Shown here piece after piece: positions 1 to 8,031 of a DNA stretch of 64,000 nt; positions within the stretch are counted from its first letter, which is position 1; each line of letters begins with the position of its first letter. The notes beneath the pieces are model-generated. The model saw nothing but the letters and a program-made list of their open reading frames with translations, had not been told where the DNA came from and made no database searches. The translations under genes were made by a program, and so were the position numbers. The stretch is from CADCVT01 sp036389485 (GTDB lineage Bacteria; Actinomycetota; Thermoleophilia; Solirubrobacterales; Solirubrobacteraceae), in contig DASVPR010000060.1 of the NCBI GenBank assembly GCA_036389485.1, positions 1 through 64,000 of the forward strand. Direction: 5' to 3'.

Positions 1-650
1 GCGATCAGGGCGATCGCGCCACCGCCGAAGCCCCCGGCGATGATGTTGGGGATCGAGCGGTTCATCGCCTCGGCCATCAGGTTGGTGAGGATGGTTCCGG
101 AGGCTCCGACGATCATCCCCGCCACGATCAGCAGCAGCAGGTTGAGGACCTGCTGGGCGCGGCCCAGCGTTATCGGGCGGCCGGGAAGGATCTCCTGCAG
201 CTTGCCGAAGGCGATGTTCGATCCCCAGAACGAGATCGAGCCCACGATCGCCCCGAACAGCGAGGCGATGACCACGTAGAGCGGCTCGCCCGCGTAGCCG
301 CCGGTGTGGCGGAACTCCACCCAGGCGATCAGGGCGATCGCGCCACCGCCGACGCCGTTGAACAGCGCCACCATCTGCGGCATCGCGGTCATCTTCACGT
401 TGCGCGCCGCGGGCACGCCGACCGCGGTCCCGATCGCGATCCCGAGCACGATCAGGCCCCAGTCGCCGATGCGCTCGTCGAGCAGCGTCCCGACGACCGC
501 GATGGCCATGCCCACCGCGGCGATCCGGTTGCCTCGCACGGCCGTCCGCGGTCCCGTCAGCCCCGCGATCCCGATCACGAACAGCGAGAACGCGACGATG
601 TAGAGCGCCGTGATGAAGTCGTTGTCCTGGAGGAAGGACGCGAGGATCAC
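1..650 (-). CDS. pntB: NAD(P) transhydrogenase beta subunit, N-terminal part (runs off the window)
   Basis: This is the membrane subunit of the proton-translocating transhydrogenase, which transfers hydride between NADH and NADP+ using the proton gradient. The visible 216 residues begin MILASFLQDNDFITALY and contain several hydrophobic helices and Gly-rich stretches typical of PntB (GIAGLTGPRTA, NGVGGGAIALIAW, GGFGGGAIALIA). The C-terminal NADP-binding domain lies outside the window. The start is GTG at 650, whose GTGA overlaps the stop of the preceding gene, so translation is probably coupled. It is the last visible gene of a pntAa-pntAb-pntB set. Identification rests on family sequence features and gene order. 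Confidence 0.93.
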   Translation of the reverse strand, partial: MILASFLQDNDFITALYIVAFSLFVIGIAGLTGPRTAVRGNRIAAVGMAIAVVGTLLDERIGDWGLIVLGIAIGTAVGVPAARNVKMTAMPQMVALFNGVGGGAIALIAWVEFRHTGGYAGEPLYVVIASLFGAIVGSISFWGSNIAFGKLQEILPGRPITLGRAQQVLNLLLLIVAGMIVGASGTILTNLMAEAMNRSIPNIIAGGFGGGAIALI

Positions 651-979
651 TGCTGCTCGGGCTCCTTCTTGCCCTTGAACATCTCGAGCATCCGGTCGGT
701 CACGAGGAACCCGCCGACGACGTTGATCGTGCCGAACGCGATCGCGATGACGAGGATGAGGTCGTTGACGAACCCGGTCGCGACGCCGATCACGAGCAGG
801 CCGCCGAGCAGGACGATCCCGTGGATCGCGTTGGTCCCGCTCATCAGCGGCGTGTGCAGCGTGTTCGGGACCTTCGAGATGAGCTGGAAGCCGAGGAACC
901 CGCTGAGGACGACGATCGCGATCTCGACGATCAGGGGCGTCCGGCTGGCGTCCTCGGCGGCGAGGATGAGCGCGGTCAT
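647..979 (-). CDS. pntAB: NAD(P) transhydrogenase alpha subunit, membrane part (PntA part 2)
   Basis: A 110-residue membrane protein with three hydrophobic helices (around residues 17-37, 50-70 and 72-94). It corresponds to the C-terminal transmembrane part of the alpha subunit that is encoded separately in many actinobacteria and alphaproteobacteria. The family motif FLGFQLISKVPNTLHTPLMS is present near residues 29-48, followed by GTNAIHG. The start ATG at 979 overlaps the stop of pntAa (ATGA) and its own stop overlaps the pntB start, giving a tightly coupled trio. It acts in the cytoplasmic membrane with PntB to form the proton channel. Confidence 0.93.
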   Translation of the reverse strand: MTALILAAEDASRTPLIVEIAIVVLSGFLGFQLISKVPNTLHTPLMSGTNAIHGIVLLGGLLVIGVATGFVNDLILVIAIAFGTINVVGGFLVTDRMLEMFKGKKEPEQQ

Positions 980-2094
980 GCCGCGGCCTCCACGGTCTTC
1001 TTCGCGCCTTCGTGCACGATCTCGCCGCCGCGCGTGACGCACGCGCCGGCGATGATCTCGTCGTCGAAGTCGAGCTCGACGCTGCCGCCCTCGGCGAGGA
1101 AGAGCTCGAGCAGCGCCATGACGTTGCGGGCGTAGAGCTGCGAGGCGTGCTCGGCCATGGTCGAGGCGAGGTTGAGCGGCGCGTAGACGGTCACGTGGTT
1201 CTCGACGACGCGCTCGCCCGGCCGCGAGACCTCGCAGTTGCCCCCGGACTCCCCCGCGAGGTCGATCACGACGCTGCCGGGCTTCATGTTCCTGACCGAC
1301 TCGGCGGTGACGAGGATCGGCGCGCGACGGCCGGGGACGAGCGCGGTCGTGATGACGGCGTCGAACGTGGCGATCGCGTCCTGGAGCGCCTGCTGCTGCT
1401 GCGCGCGCTCCTCCTCGGTCAGCTCGCGCGCGTAGCCGCCCTCGCCCGCGGCGGACACGCCGAGGTCGAGGAACTTCGCGCCGAGCGACTCGACCTGCTC
1501 GGCCACCTCCGGGCGGACGTCGTAACCGGTGACCTGGGCGCCGAGCCGGCGGGCCGTGGCGATGGCCTGCAGGCCGGCGACGCCCGCGCCGAGCACGAGG
1601 ACGTTCGCCGGGCGGATCGTTCCCGCCGCGGTCATCAGCATCGGGAAGAAGCGCTGCAGCTCGGTGGCCGCGAGGAGCGCGGCCTTGTAGCCGGCGACGT
1701 TGGACTGGCTGGACAGCGCGTCCATCGACTGGGCGCGGCTGATGCGGGGGATCGCCTCCATCGCGAACGACGTCGTGCCCGCCTGGGCGAGCGCGCGGGT
1801 GGAGTCGGGGCTCGTGAGGGGCGCGAGGAAGCCGACGAGGATCGTGTCGGAGCCGACCTTGATGATCTCGTCCGCGCGCGGGGGCGCGACCTTCACGACG
1901 ACGTCGGCGTCCCAGGGGTCGCCGAGCGTCGCGCCCGCCTCGGTGTACGCGTCGTCGGGGAGCAGCGCGCCCTCGCCGGCGCCCGGCTCGACGACCACCT
2001 GCACGTCCTTCGACGCGAGGCGCTTGACGACGTCGGGCACGAGCGCGACCCGCCGTTCCCCCTGGGCCGTCTCCTTCGGGACTCCTACCTGCAT
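976..2094 (-). CDS. pntAA: NAD(P) transhydrogenase alpha subunit, NAD-binding part (PntA part 1)
   Basis: This 372-residue soluble protein binds NAD(H) and feeds hydride to PntB. It starts MQVGVPKETAQGERRVALVP, the conserved N-terminus shared with alanine dehydrogenases. It has the conserved PRISRAQSMDALSSQSN segment near residue 116 and the dinucleotide-binding GAGVAG at about 169-174. The length is normal for the split alpha subunit. It starts 27 bases after the stop of the ECF S-component fusion gene, with no obvious terminator or promoter between them. It may therefore be the tail of the cobalamin-riboswitch operon. That link is inferred from spacing alone. Confidence 0.94.
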   Translation of the reverse strand: MQVGVPKETAQGERRVALVPDVVKRLASKDVQVVVEPGAGEGALLPDDAYTEAGATLGDPWDADVVVKVAPPRADEIIKVGSDTILVGFLAPLTSPDSTRALAQAGTTSFAMEAIPRISRAQSMDALSSQSNVAGYKAALLAATELQRFFPMLMTAAGTIRPANVLVLGAGVAGLQAIATARRLGAQVTGYDVRPEVAEQVESLGAKFLDLGVSAAGEGGYARELTEEERAQQQQALQDAIATFDAVITTALVPGRRAPILVTAESVRNMKPGSVVIDLAGESGGNCEVSRPGERVVENHVTVYAPLNLASTMAEHASQLYARNVMALLELFLAEGGSVELDFDDEIIAGACVTRGGEIVHEGAKKTVEAAA

Positions 2095-2121
2095 GAGCGG
2101 GCGCGAACCGTACAGAACCGC

Positions 2122-3684
2122 CTAGGGGAACAGCGCCGCGGCCACGAGGCTGAGGAGCGCGAGCGGGGAGCGGCTGCGCTCGCGTGCCTCGGGCGGCGGC
2201 TTGATCGGGAGCGGCCTGCGGGCGAGCGCCGGGATCGCTTGGGCGGTGACCCACGTGGGCGTCTGGCGGCTCGTGCGGTTGTAGCGGATCGAGCCGTCGG
2301 GCTGCTGGAGGGAGCGCAGGTAGGCGATCGGGGTGCGGCTGCCGTCGCGGCGGATCCGGCGCGGGTCGCGGCCGGCGGCGACGAGGCCCTGGATCGCCCA
2401 CGCGGTCGACTGGGCGTTGGAGGGTGCGCCCGGGCCGAGCGGGTAGCCGCCGTCGCGGTTCTGCCTTCTCTGCAGCCAGGCGGCGGCGCGCTTGACCGGT
2501 TTGCTGCTTCGCTTGCGCCCGGCGGCCACGAGGCCCTGGATCGCCGCCGACGTGTCGTCGATGCTCGGCGGGCTGCCGCGGCCCCCGGTGCCGAAGCCGC
2601 CGTCGCGGTTCTGCTGCTTCGCGATCCATGCCGCGGCCTTGGTTATCGCGTCATCGCTGTGCGGGCGGCCGGCCGCGCGGAGCGAGAGGACGAGGAACGC
2701 CGTGCGGTTGACGAGCCCTTCGATCGAACCGTCGGGCTTGCGTGCCTCGAGGAGCCTCTGCACCAGATCGTCCGCGGGCTCACCGGCTGCGCGCAGGGCG
2801 AGGATCGTGCGCTCGATGTCGCCGAGGTCGCGGACCTTCTCCGCCTGCGCCCTGAGGTACGCGGCCGCCTCGTCGCCCGGGTCCTCGCCCGCCGCGGCGA
2901 GGCCGATCACCGCCCAGCCGCTGTAGATCGCGGTCGAGCCGCCCGGCGCGTTCGATCCCGCGAAGCCGCCGTCCTCCGTCTGCGCCGCGCGGAGGTAGGC
3001 GACGGCCTTCTCTATGGAGCGGTCCGCGGCGTGCGCCGGGGCCGCGAGGAGGAGCGCGAGCGCGCCGGCGGCGACGAGCGGCTTCCAGACGACCTCGAAC
3101 CGCTGCCGGAACCGCAGGAGCGCGCGGACGAGCGCCGGGCCGAACAGGAGGCAGAACGCGACGTTCCCGACGACGTGCGCGATGTTGAACGGCAGGCTGC
3201 GGGCGGAGATCGCGGCGTACTCGGCGGGCTGGTGGTCGGTGAAGACGACCCAGAGGTGGAGGTCCATCCACGCGCCGAACAGCGCCCCGGCGACGCCGCA
3301 CGCCGCGGCGAGCGGGATCCGCTTCAGCTCGTGCCCGAAGGCGCGGGCGAGCGCCGCGCCGAGCAGTCCCGCGCCACCCCAGCCCGCCATCTGCCACGGC
3401 GTGTGCGGTCCGTGGCCGAAGAAGAGGTTCGAGGCGAGCGCTCCGACCGCGCCGACCACGAACCCCGGTCCGGCGCCGAGCGCGTAGCCCGCGAGCAGCG
3501 CGATGTCGGTCGTCGGCTTGACGTTCGGGAGGGGCGCGAACGCCGCGCGGCCGAGCCCGGCCAGGGCGGCCAGCGTCGCGACGAGCGCCACGACCTTCGC
3601 GGTCGGCTTCGCCCGCTCGTACCACCCGAACCCGGCGGCCAGGGCGAGGAAGAGGAGCGAGAAGGAGGCGAGCTGCCACGTCAC
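2122..3684 (-). CDS. ECF transporter S-component fused to an alpha/alpha-toroid (prenyltransferase / intrinsic-factor-like) repeat domain
   Basis: A 520-residue protein. Residues 1-195 form about six hydrophobic helices with S-component hallmarks (NVKPTTDIALLAGYALG, SNLFFGHGPHTPWQMAGWG). Residues 201-220 are a second signal-like hydrophobic stretch ending AHAA. Residues 222-490 contain repeated QNRDGGF / DGGY / PDGSI motifs, the alpha6/alpha6 toroid seen in prenyltransferase and squalene-cyclase repeats and in the N-terminal domain of intrinsic factor and transcobalamin. A short hydrophobic tail (508-520) may re-anchor the chain. The start is GTG at 3684, overlapping the ATPase stop (GTGA). 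Being downstream of a cobalamin riboswitch and next to EcfT and EcfA, it is probably the substrate-binding subunit for cobalamin or a corrinoid, with the toroid outside the cell. The substrate is inferred from context and not shown by residues. Confidence 0.82.
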   Translation of the reverse strand: MTWQLASFSLLFLALAAGFGWYERAKPTAKVVALVATLAALAGLGRAAFAPLPNVKPTTDIALLAGYALGAGPGFVVGAVGALASNLFFGHGPHTPWQMAGWGGAGLLGAALARAFGHELKRIPLAAACGVAGALFGAWMDLHLWVVFTDHQPAEYAAISARSLPFNIAHVVGNVAFCLLFGPALVRALLRFRQRFEVVWKPLVAAGALALLLAAPAHAADRSIEKAVAYLRAAQTEDGGFAGSNAPGGSTAIYSGWAVIGLAAAGEDPGDEAAAYLRAQAEKVRDLGDIERTILALRAAGEPADDLVQRLLEARKPDGSIEGLVNRTAFLVLSLRAAGRPHSDDAITKAAAWIAKQQNRDGGFGTGGRGSPPSIDDTSAAIQGLVAAGRKRSSKPVKRAAAWLQRRQNRDGGYPLGPGAPSNAQSTAWAIQGLVAAGRDPRRIRRDGSRTPIAYLRSLQQPDGSIRYNRTSRQTPTWVTAQAIPALARRPLPIKPPPEARERSRSPLALLSLVAAALFP

Positions 3685-5405
3685 GGCTGCGGCAGCTCCA
3701 CCGAGAACCTCGTCCTCAACACCTCCGCTCCCTCCTCCGGCAGCAGCGCGCCGCCCGCGCCGCCGAGGACGCGCGCGGTCTCCGTCGCGAAGTACCACCC
3801 GCCGGAGAGGATCTCGCTCGCCGGCCCGTCGGCGATCACGCGCCCGTCGGCGAGCAGCACGACACGCTCGCCGAACGACGCCGCGAACTCCGCGTCGTGA
3901 GTCGCGACGAGGACGGCGTTCCCGCCCGACGCGAGCGTCCCGAGGCGGTCGGCGAGGGCGCCCTTGGCCGCGCGATCGAGACCGCGCGTCGGCTCGTCCA
4001 GGCACACCGCGGCCGGCGTCGCCGCCGCGCCCGCGGGCACCTCGCCGCCCGCCACGCCGAGCACGACGGCGAGCGCGAGCCGCTGGCGCTCGCCGCCGGA
4101 GAGGTCGCGCGGGTGGCGGCCCTCGGCGACGTCGAGCCCGGCCGCCGCGCGTGCCTCCGCCGCCGCCTCGTCACCCACGCGCTCGTGGAGGAGGTAGTCG
4201 CCCGGGTGCTGGAGCAGCAACGCGACGCGGCCGGCCGCGCGGACCTTCCCGCGCGTCGGCTCGAGCAGTCCGGCGGCGTGGCGCAGCAGCGTCGACTTCC
4301 CCGCGCCGTTGCGCCCCATCAGCGCCACGCGCTCGCCCGGCCGCAGCGCGAGATCGACGCCGCGCAGCAGCGCGGGCCCGTTGCGGAGCTCGTGCCAGAC
4401 GCCGTCGAGCGCCACCGCCGGGTCGGCCGCGGCGCGCCGGCGCCGCCGCGCGAGGAGGGTGGCGCGCGGCGGTTCCTCCGGCAGCATCCCCTGGGGGCGG
4501 AGGGTCGCGCGCGGCCGTTCCTCCGGCAGCATCCCGTGGGGGCGGAGGGTCGCGCGCGGCGGTTCCTCCGGCAGCATCCCGTGGGCGCGGAGCGTGGCGC
4601 GGGCCTCCTTCACCCCGGCGGGCGGGGGGCGCAGGCCGGCGCGTTCGAGCAGGCGGGCGGCGGGGGTCTCGAGCGCGGGGGACTCCGCCGCGGCCCATTC
4701 GAGGAAGCCGCGCGGCGGCGCGTCGCAGGCGAGGCGGCCGCCGGCGAAGGCGAGGACGCGGTCGGCGGCGGCGAGGCAGCGTTCGAGGCGATGCTCGACG
4801 AGGACGACCGTCGTCCCCCACTCCTCGTTGAGCCGCCGCAGCAGCCAGACCAGCTCGTCGCCCGCGACCGGATCGAGCTGGGAGGTCGGCTCGTCGAGCA
4901 GCACGACGCGCGGGCGGCCGGCGAGCGCCGCGGCGAGGCCGGCCCGCTGCAGCTCGCCGCCGGAGAGCGTCGCGGTCGGGCGGTCGAGGAGGTGCGCGAT
5001 GCCGAGCGCGAGCGCCGCCTCCTCCACCCCGCGCGCGATCGCGGCCGGCCCGTGGCCGCGGTTCTCGAGCGGGAAGGCGAGCTCGGCGCGGACGGTGCCG
5101 AGCACGACCTGCGTCTCCGGGTCCTGCGCGAGCGTCCCGGCGATGGCGGCGATCTCGCCCGGCCCGTGCTCGCGCGTGTCGAGCCCCTCGACCACGACCC
5201 GCCCGCCGAACTCCCCGCCGTGGAAGTGCGGCACGAGCCCGCAAGCGGCGCGCACGACCGTCGACTTCCCCGACGCCGACAACCCCGCCACGACCACGAA
5301 CTCCCCGGGCTCGACCGCGAAGGAGACGTCCTGGAGCGCCGCCGCCGGCGAACCCGGGTAGGCGTAGCTCACGCGGTCGAAGAGGAGGGCCGAGTGCGGC
5401 GTCAC
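3681..5405 (-). CDS. Energy-coupling factor transporter ATPase, two fused ABC domains (EcfA-EcfA)
   Basis: This 574-residue cytoplasmic ATPase would power the ECF importer. Domain 1 has Walker A GLSASGKST (41-49), signature LSGGE (147-151) and Walker B VVLLDE (167-172). Domain 2 has Walker A GRNGAGKST (364-372), signature LSGGE (435-439) and Walker B AVCLDE (466-471), with a Gly/Ala-rich insert between signature and Walker B. The domains are joined by an unusual linker (about 262-325) made of three full 15-residue repeats of the type RATLRPHGMLPEEPP plus a partial copy. The start is GTG at 5405, with GGAGG about 7 bases upstream. The gene lies between ecfT and the S-component gene. Confidence 0.92.
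   Translation of the reverse strand: MTPHSALLFDRVSYAYPGSPAAALQDVSFAVEPGEFVVVAGLSASGKSTVVRAACGLVPHFHGGEFGGRVVVEGLDTREHGPGEIAAIAGTLAQDPETQVVLGTVRAELAFPLENRGHGPAAIARGVEEAALALGIAHLLDRPTATLSGGELQRAGLAAALAGRPRVVLLDEPTSQLDPVAGDELVWLLRRLNEEWGTTVVLVEHRLERCLAAADRVLAFAGGRLACDAPPRGFLEWAAAESPALETPAARLLERAGLRPPPAGVKEARATLRAHGMLPEEPPRATLRPHGMLPEERPRATLRPQGMLPEEPPRATLLARRRRRAAADPAVALDGVWHELRNGPALLRGVDLALRPGERVALMGRNGAGKSTLLRHAAGLLEPTRGKVRAAGRVALLLQHPGDYLLHERVGDEAAAEARAAAGLDVAEGRHPRDLSGGERQRLALAVVLGVAGGEVPAGAAATPAAVCLDEPTRGLDRAAKGALADRLGTLASGGNAVLVATHDAEFAASFGERVVLLADGRVIADGPASEILSGGWYFATETARVLGGAGGALLPEEGAEVLRTRFSVELPQP
4452..4601 (-). repeat. Tandem 45-bp repeat encoding the linker between the two ABC domains
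   Basis: Three complete copies of a 45-base unit, plus about 15 bases of a fourth, run in frame inside the ATPase gene. The encoded copies are RATLRAHGMLPEEPP, RATLRPHGMLPEERP and RATLRPQGMLPEEPP, followed by RATLL. The copies are nearly identical at DNA level, which suggests recent expansion by slippage or unequal crossing-over. The change is in phase, so it only lengthens the linker. Confidence 0.9.
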
Positions 5406-5457
5406 GCGCGCCTCCGGCGTTCGGCGGAGCGGCGCGGCGGCGCAGCGTTCGGTCCCG

Positions 5458-6318
5458 TCACGCGATCCCCCTCCGGTCGAGGAACGGGACGAGCGCGGCG
5501 GCGACGAGTGCGACGCTCAACCCCACCTCGCCGAACCCGAGCGGCACGACGAGCGACGGGAACGCCTCGAACGCGCCCACCCCGCCGACCTTCGCCGCGA
5601 CCACGAGCCCGACGAGCACCGCCGCGGAGCCGAGGAACCACACGTCGTGGCGCGACCACGGCCGGGCGCCGGCGCGGCTGGGGCCCGCCGTCGCGTAGCC
5701 GCGGACCTCGAGCGTCGCGGCGACGTCGGTCGCGCGGTCGAGCGCTCCGGCGGCGAGCGCGCGCAGGATCGTCAGGCGCGACGCGTCGCCGTCCGCGCGG
5801 CACCGGCGCGCCTCGGCGAGCCGCCGCGCGTCCGCGTGCAGGACCGGCACGAGCCGCACGGCCAGCGCCGCGGTCAGCGCGCTGCGGAACGACACGCGCC
5901 GGAAGAGGCGCAGCACCTCGTCCGGGTCCACCGCGTACGTCGCGACGCCGAACGCGAGCACGACGACGAGCAGCCGCAGCCCGAACATCGCGCCGTAGAC
6001 GAACGCCTCCAGCGTCAGGTCGACCTGGCCGAAGGGCGGGATCTCGCCGAGGCGCGCGATGACGGTGAGTCCGTTCCGCGACACGAACGGGTTGATGAGC
6101 GCGATGAACAGCGCGAACGGGAGCGCGTAGCGCAGCACCCGCGCCACCTCCCGCCCCACGCCCGCCCCGGCCGCGCCCGCGACCACCGCGACCAGCAGCG
6201 CGCCCAGCACGAGCGGGTGGTGGAACGCGAGAGCCGCGCCCGCGAGCGCGCAGCACCACGCCCCCGAGGCGACGGCCCGAGCCGCGTGGAGAGGCGAGGC
6301 GCGGCGCGAGTAGATCAC
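5458..6318 (-). CDS. ecfT: Energy-coupling factor transporter transmembrane protein EcfT
   Basis: A 286-residue integral membrane protein with about five or six hydrophobic helices and a long charged cytoplasmic stretch (about 140-215). That stretch contains the coupling-helix type segments RRLAEARRCRADG and LEVRGYATA, which resemble the Ala-Arg-Gly signatures of EcfT. It would connect the double ATPase to the S-component. The start is GTG at 6318. The 52-base gap to the ATPase gene carries that gene's ribosome binding site. Upstream are 76 bases with two short palindromic repeats that separate it from the DUF4430 lipoprotein gene, so an internal promoter or processing site is possible. Confidence 0.9.
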   Translation of the reverse strand: MIYSRRASPLHAARAVASGAWCCALAGAALAFHHPLVLGALLVAVVAGAAGAGVGREVARVLRYALPFALFIALINPFVSRNGLTVIARLGEIPPFGQVDLTLEAFVYGAMFGLRLLVVVLAFGVATYAVDPDEVLRLFRRVSFRSALTAALAVRLVPVLHADARRLAEARRCRADGDASRLTILRALAAGALDRATDVAATLEVRGYATAGPSRAGARPWSRHDVWFLGSAAVLVGLVVAAKVGGVGAFEAFPSLVVPLGFGEVGLSVALVAAALVPFLDRRGIA

Positions 6319-6355
6319 GTCACCGATCCCGTGCGCGAAGTGTTAGCGAATGTTG

Positions 6356-6393
6356 ACGTGCCTGGCACCGCAATATGAACGTGCCTGGCACCG
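6356..6393. repeat. Direct repeat of a palindromic 15-mer between the DUF4430 lipoprotein gene and ecfT
   Basis: The sequence ACGTGCCTGGCACCG occurs at 6356-6370 and again at 6379-6393. Each copy contains the perfect dyad GTGCC-T-GGCAC. Start-to-start spacing is 23 bases, about two helical turns. A third copy of the dyad, GGTGCCTGGCACC, lies at 33354-33366. The function is unknown. Operator, internal processing site or a small dispersed repeat are all possible. Confidence 0.7.
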
Positions 6394-6394
6394 G

Positions 6395-7318
6395 TCATCG
6401 CGGCGTCCCCTCGATCGCCGGGAGCGGGACGGGCAGGTCGTCGCCGATCGCCAGCGCGAACTTCTCGTTGAGCACGCTCTCGTCGAACGCAGCGGCGGCG
6501 GCGCGCACCCCCTCCGCGTCGGTTCCCGTGACCGCCCAGACCGGCGCGTTCTCGCGATACCGCGTCGCGGCGATCACGCCCGTCCGCGGACCCATGTCGA
6601 CGACGACGCGGCCGCGCGGATCGAGCGCGAGGAACTGGCGGCCGTCGGCCGAGAACCGCCCGTAGACGCCGCTGGCGCGCGGGCCGCGCTCGATCTGCCG
6701 CAGCGCGCCGTCATCCCGCAGGTCCGGCCACGGCCCGACCGCGATCCGCAGCACGTCGACCCCGCTCGACGTCCCCGGCAGCGCCTTCCCCGCAACGATC
6801 CCGAGCTTCGCGAGCTTCTTCTGCACGACGTCGCACGCGGCCGCGACCGACTGCTCGCACTCGATCCGCGTCGGCAGCCGCTCGCCGTCGATCCCGTGCG
6901 CGAACGGCTCGGGGAACGACCCCACGACCGCCGGCACGGTGTTCGTCAGGCCCCAGTCGTGCCGGTCCCACCAGATGCGGTCACCGGCCCGCACCTCCGT
7001 CGCCGCCGCGCCCTTCTCGGCGAGCACGCCGTTGACGAAGTAGAACCAGTCCACGGGCCGGCCGTCCTCCCGCCCGCCGGACTTCCCGTCGATCGACTGC
7101 ACGAACCCGCCGCCGTACTTCGTCTCGACGTCGGCGTTGCGCTGCAGGAGGCGCATCACCGTGTCCGACCCGCGGACCTCGGGCGACGGCTTCTCGAGCA
7201 GCGTCCGCGAGCCGAACCCGTCGGTCACGGTCAGCCGGACGGAGTCCGGAGCATCGCCGGCGCCGACGCCGCAGCCCGCGACGACCAGCACGACCGCGAG
7301 GACGCCGGCGAGCCTCAC
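6395..7318 (-). CDS. DUF4430-domain lipoprotein (transcobalamin C-terminal-like)
   Basis: A 307-residue exported protein. The N-terminus VRLAGVLAVVLVVAGCGVGA is a lipoprotein signal with lipobox VAGC. Residues about 28-125 match the DUF4430 / transcobalamin C-terminal-like pattern: a beta strand VRLTVTDGFGSRTLL, then TVMRLLQRNADVETKYGGGF, then DWFYFVNGVLAEKGAA and VRAGDRIWWDRHDW. The remainder (about 130-307) is unassigned. The start GTG at 7318 overlaps the preceding stop (GTGA). In animals this domain type closes over cobalamin. Here it would sit on the outer face of the membrane beside the ECF importer, probably as a ligand-capture partner. The family match is by pattern recognition and the B12 role is inferred. 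Confidence 0.83.
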   Translation of the reverse strand: MRLAGVLAVVLVVAGCGVGAGDAPDSVRLTVTDGFGSRTLLEKPSPEVRGSDTVMRLLQRNADVETKYGGGFVQSIDGKSGGREDGRPVDWFYFVNGVLAEKGAAATEVRAGDRIWWDRHDWGLTNTVPAVVGSFPEPFAHGIDGERLPTRIECEQSVAAACDVVQKKLAKLGIVAGKALPGTSSGVDVLRIAVGPWPDLRDDGALRQIERGPRASGVYGRFSADGRQFLALDPRGRVVVDMGPRTGVIAATRYRENAPVWAVTGTDAEGVRAAAAAFDESVLNEKFALAIGDDLPVPLPAIEGTPR

Positions 7319-8031
7319 GTCACCCGGATCCCGATCGGGAACGCCGGCACGAGCCCGCGCTTCGACGCCCGCAGCCGGAACAGGCCGCGCCGCACGAAGC
7401 GGATCGTCACGAGCCCGCGCCGGTCCGTGCGCGCCCGCGCCCGGCCGACCGCCACGGTCGCCCCGCGGACGACCCGCGAGCGCCCGTAGTCGTCGTAGCC
7501 GCGCACGCGGAAGCGGATCCGCCCGCCGCGCCGGACGCGCCGCTCGCCGGTCACCTTCAGCGACCGCTGGCAGCGCAGCGCGCGCCGGCACCAGAACCAC
7601 ACGACCTCCGCCCCGCTCCGGATCCGTCCGCGGCCGAACGGGCCGGTGGGATCGGAGGCGGCGGCCGTCCCGCTGCGGGTGCCGACCTTGTAGACCCAGC
7701 CCTGCCGCCCGAACGCGCGCGAGCCGCCGACCTGGAAGACGTACAGCGACTCGCACCCGCCCCGCGCCCGGTACGGCAGGCGCAGGAAGTGGAGGACCCC
7801 GAGCGGCAGCGCGGAGCCGATCCGGCAGCGGCGGTAGCGGAAGGCGTCGAGGCGCACCGACTTGACGCCGGCCACCACCTTCCCCGATCGCCCGACGACC
7901 ATCGCCCGCACCCGCGGGCCGGCCGCCTCCGCGGGCACCGCGGAGCAGACGGCCAGCGCCGCGAGCGCGACGACCGCGAGCGCCCTAGCGGACAACGAAC
8001 ACGACCCGGTTCTGGCCGCGGCGCCGCTCAC
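7315..8031 (-). CDS. Secreted DUF4430-like protein with basic beta-sandwich C-terminus
   Basis: A 238-residue exported protein with a signal peptide ending near AEAAG (about residue 37). Residues 38-150 have the DUF4430-like ending: GWVYKVGTRSG, a DPTGPFGRG loop, then the RSGAEVVWFWCR strand. The C-terminal 85 residues are an Arg-rich beta domain of the kind common in secreted proteins of this lineage. Cysteines are paired (YRRCR, GGCES, FWCRRALRC). The start is uncertain: ATG at 8031 overlaps the upstream gene by 47 bases, while TTG at 7995 overlaps by 11 and gives a more usual signal-peptide length. It is the second gene after the cobalamin riboswitch. Confidence 0.75.
   Translation of the reverse strand: MSGAAARTGSCSLSARALAVVALAALAVCSAVPAEAAGPRVRAMVVGRSGKVVAGVKSVRLDAFRYRRCRIGSALPLGVLHFLRLPYRARGGCESLYVFQVGGSRAFGRQGWVYKVGTRSGTAAASDPTGPFGRGRIRSGAEVVWFWCRRALRCQRSLKVTGERRVRRGGRIRFRVRGYDDYGRSRVVRGATVAVGRARARTDRRGLVTIRFVRRGLFRLRASKRGLVPAFPIGIRVT

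Noticed and set aside
1012..3900. A 962-codon plus-strand frame across pntAA and the S-component gene
   Set aside because: It is low-complexity Arg/Ala/Glu text opposite well-identified genes, so an antisense shadow.
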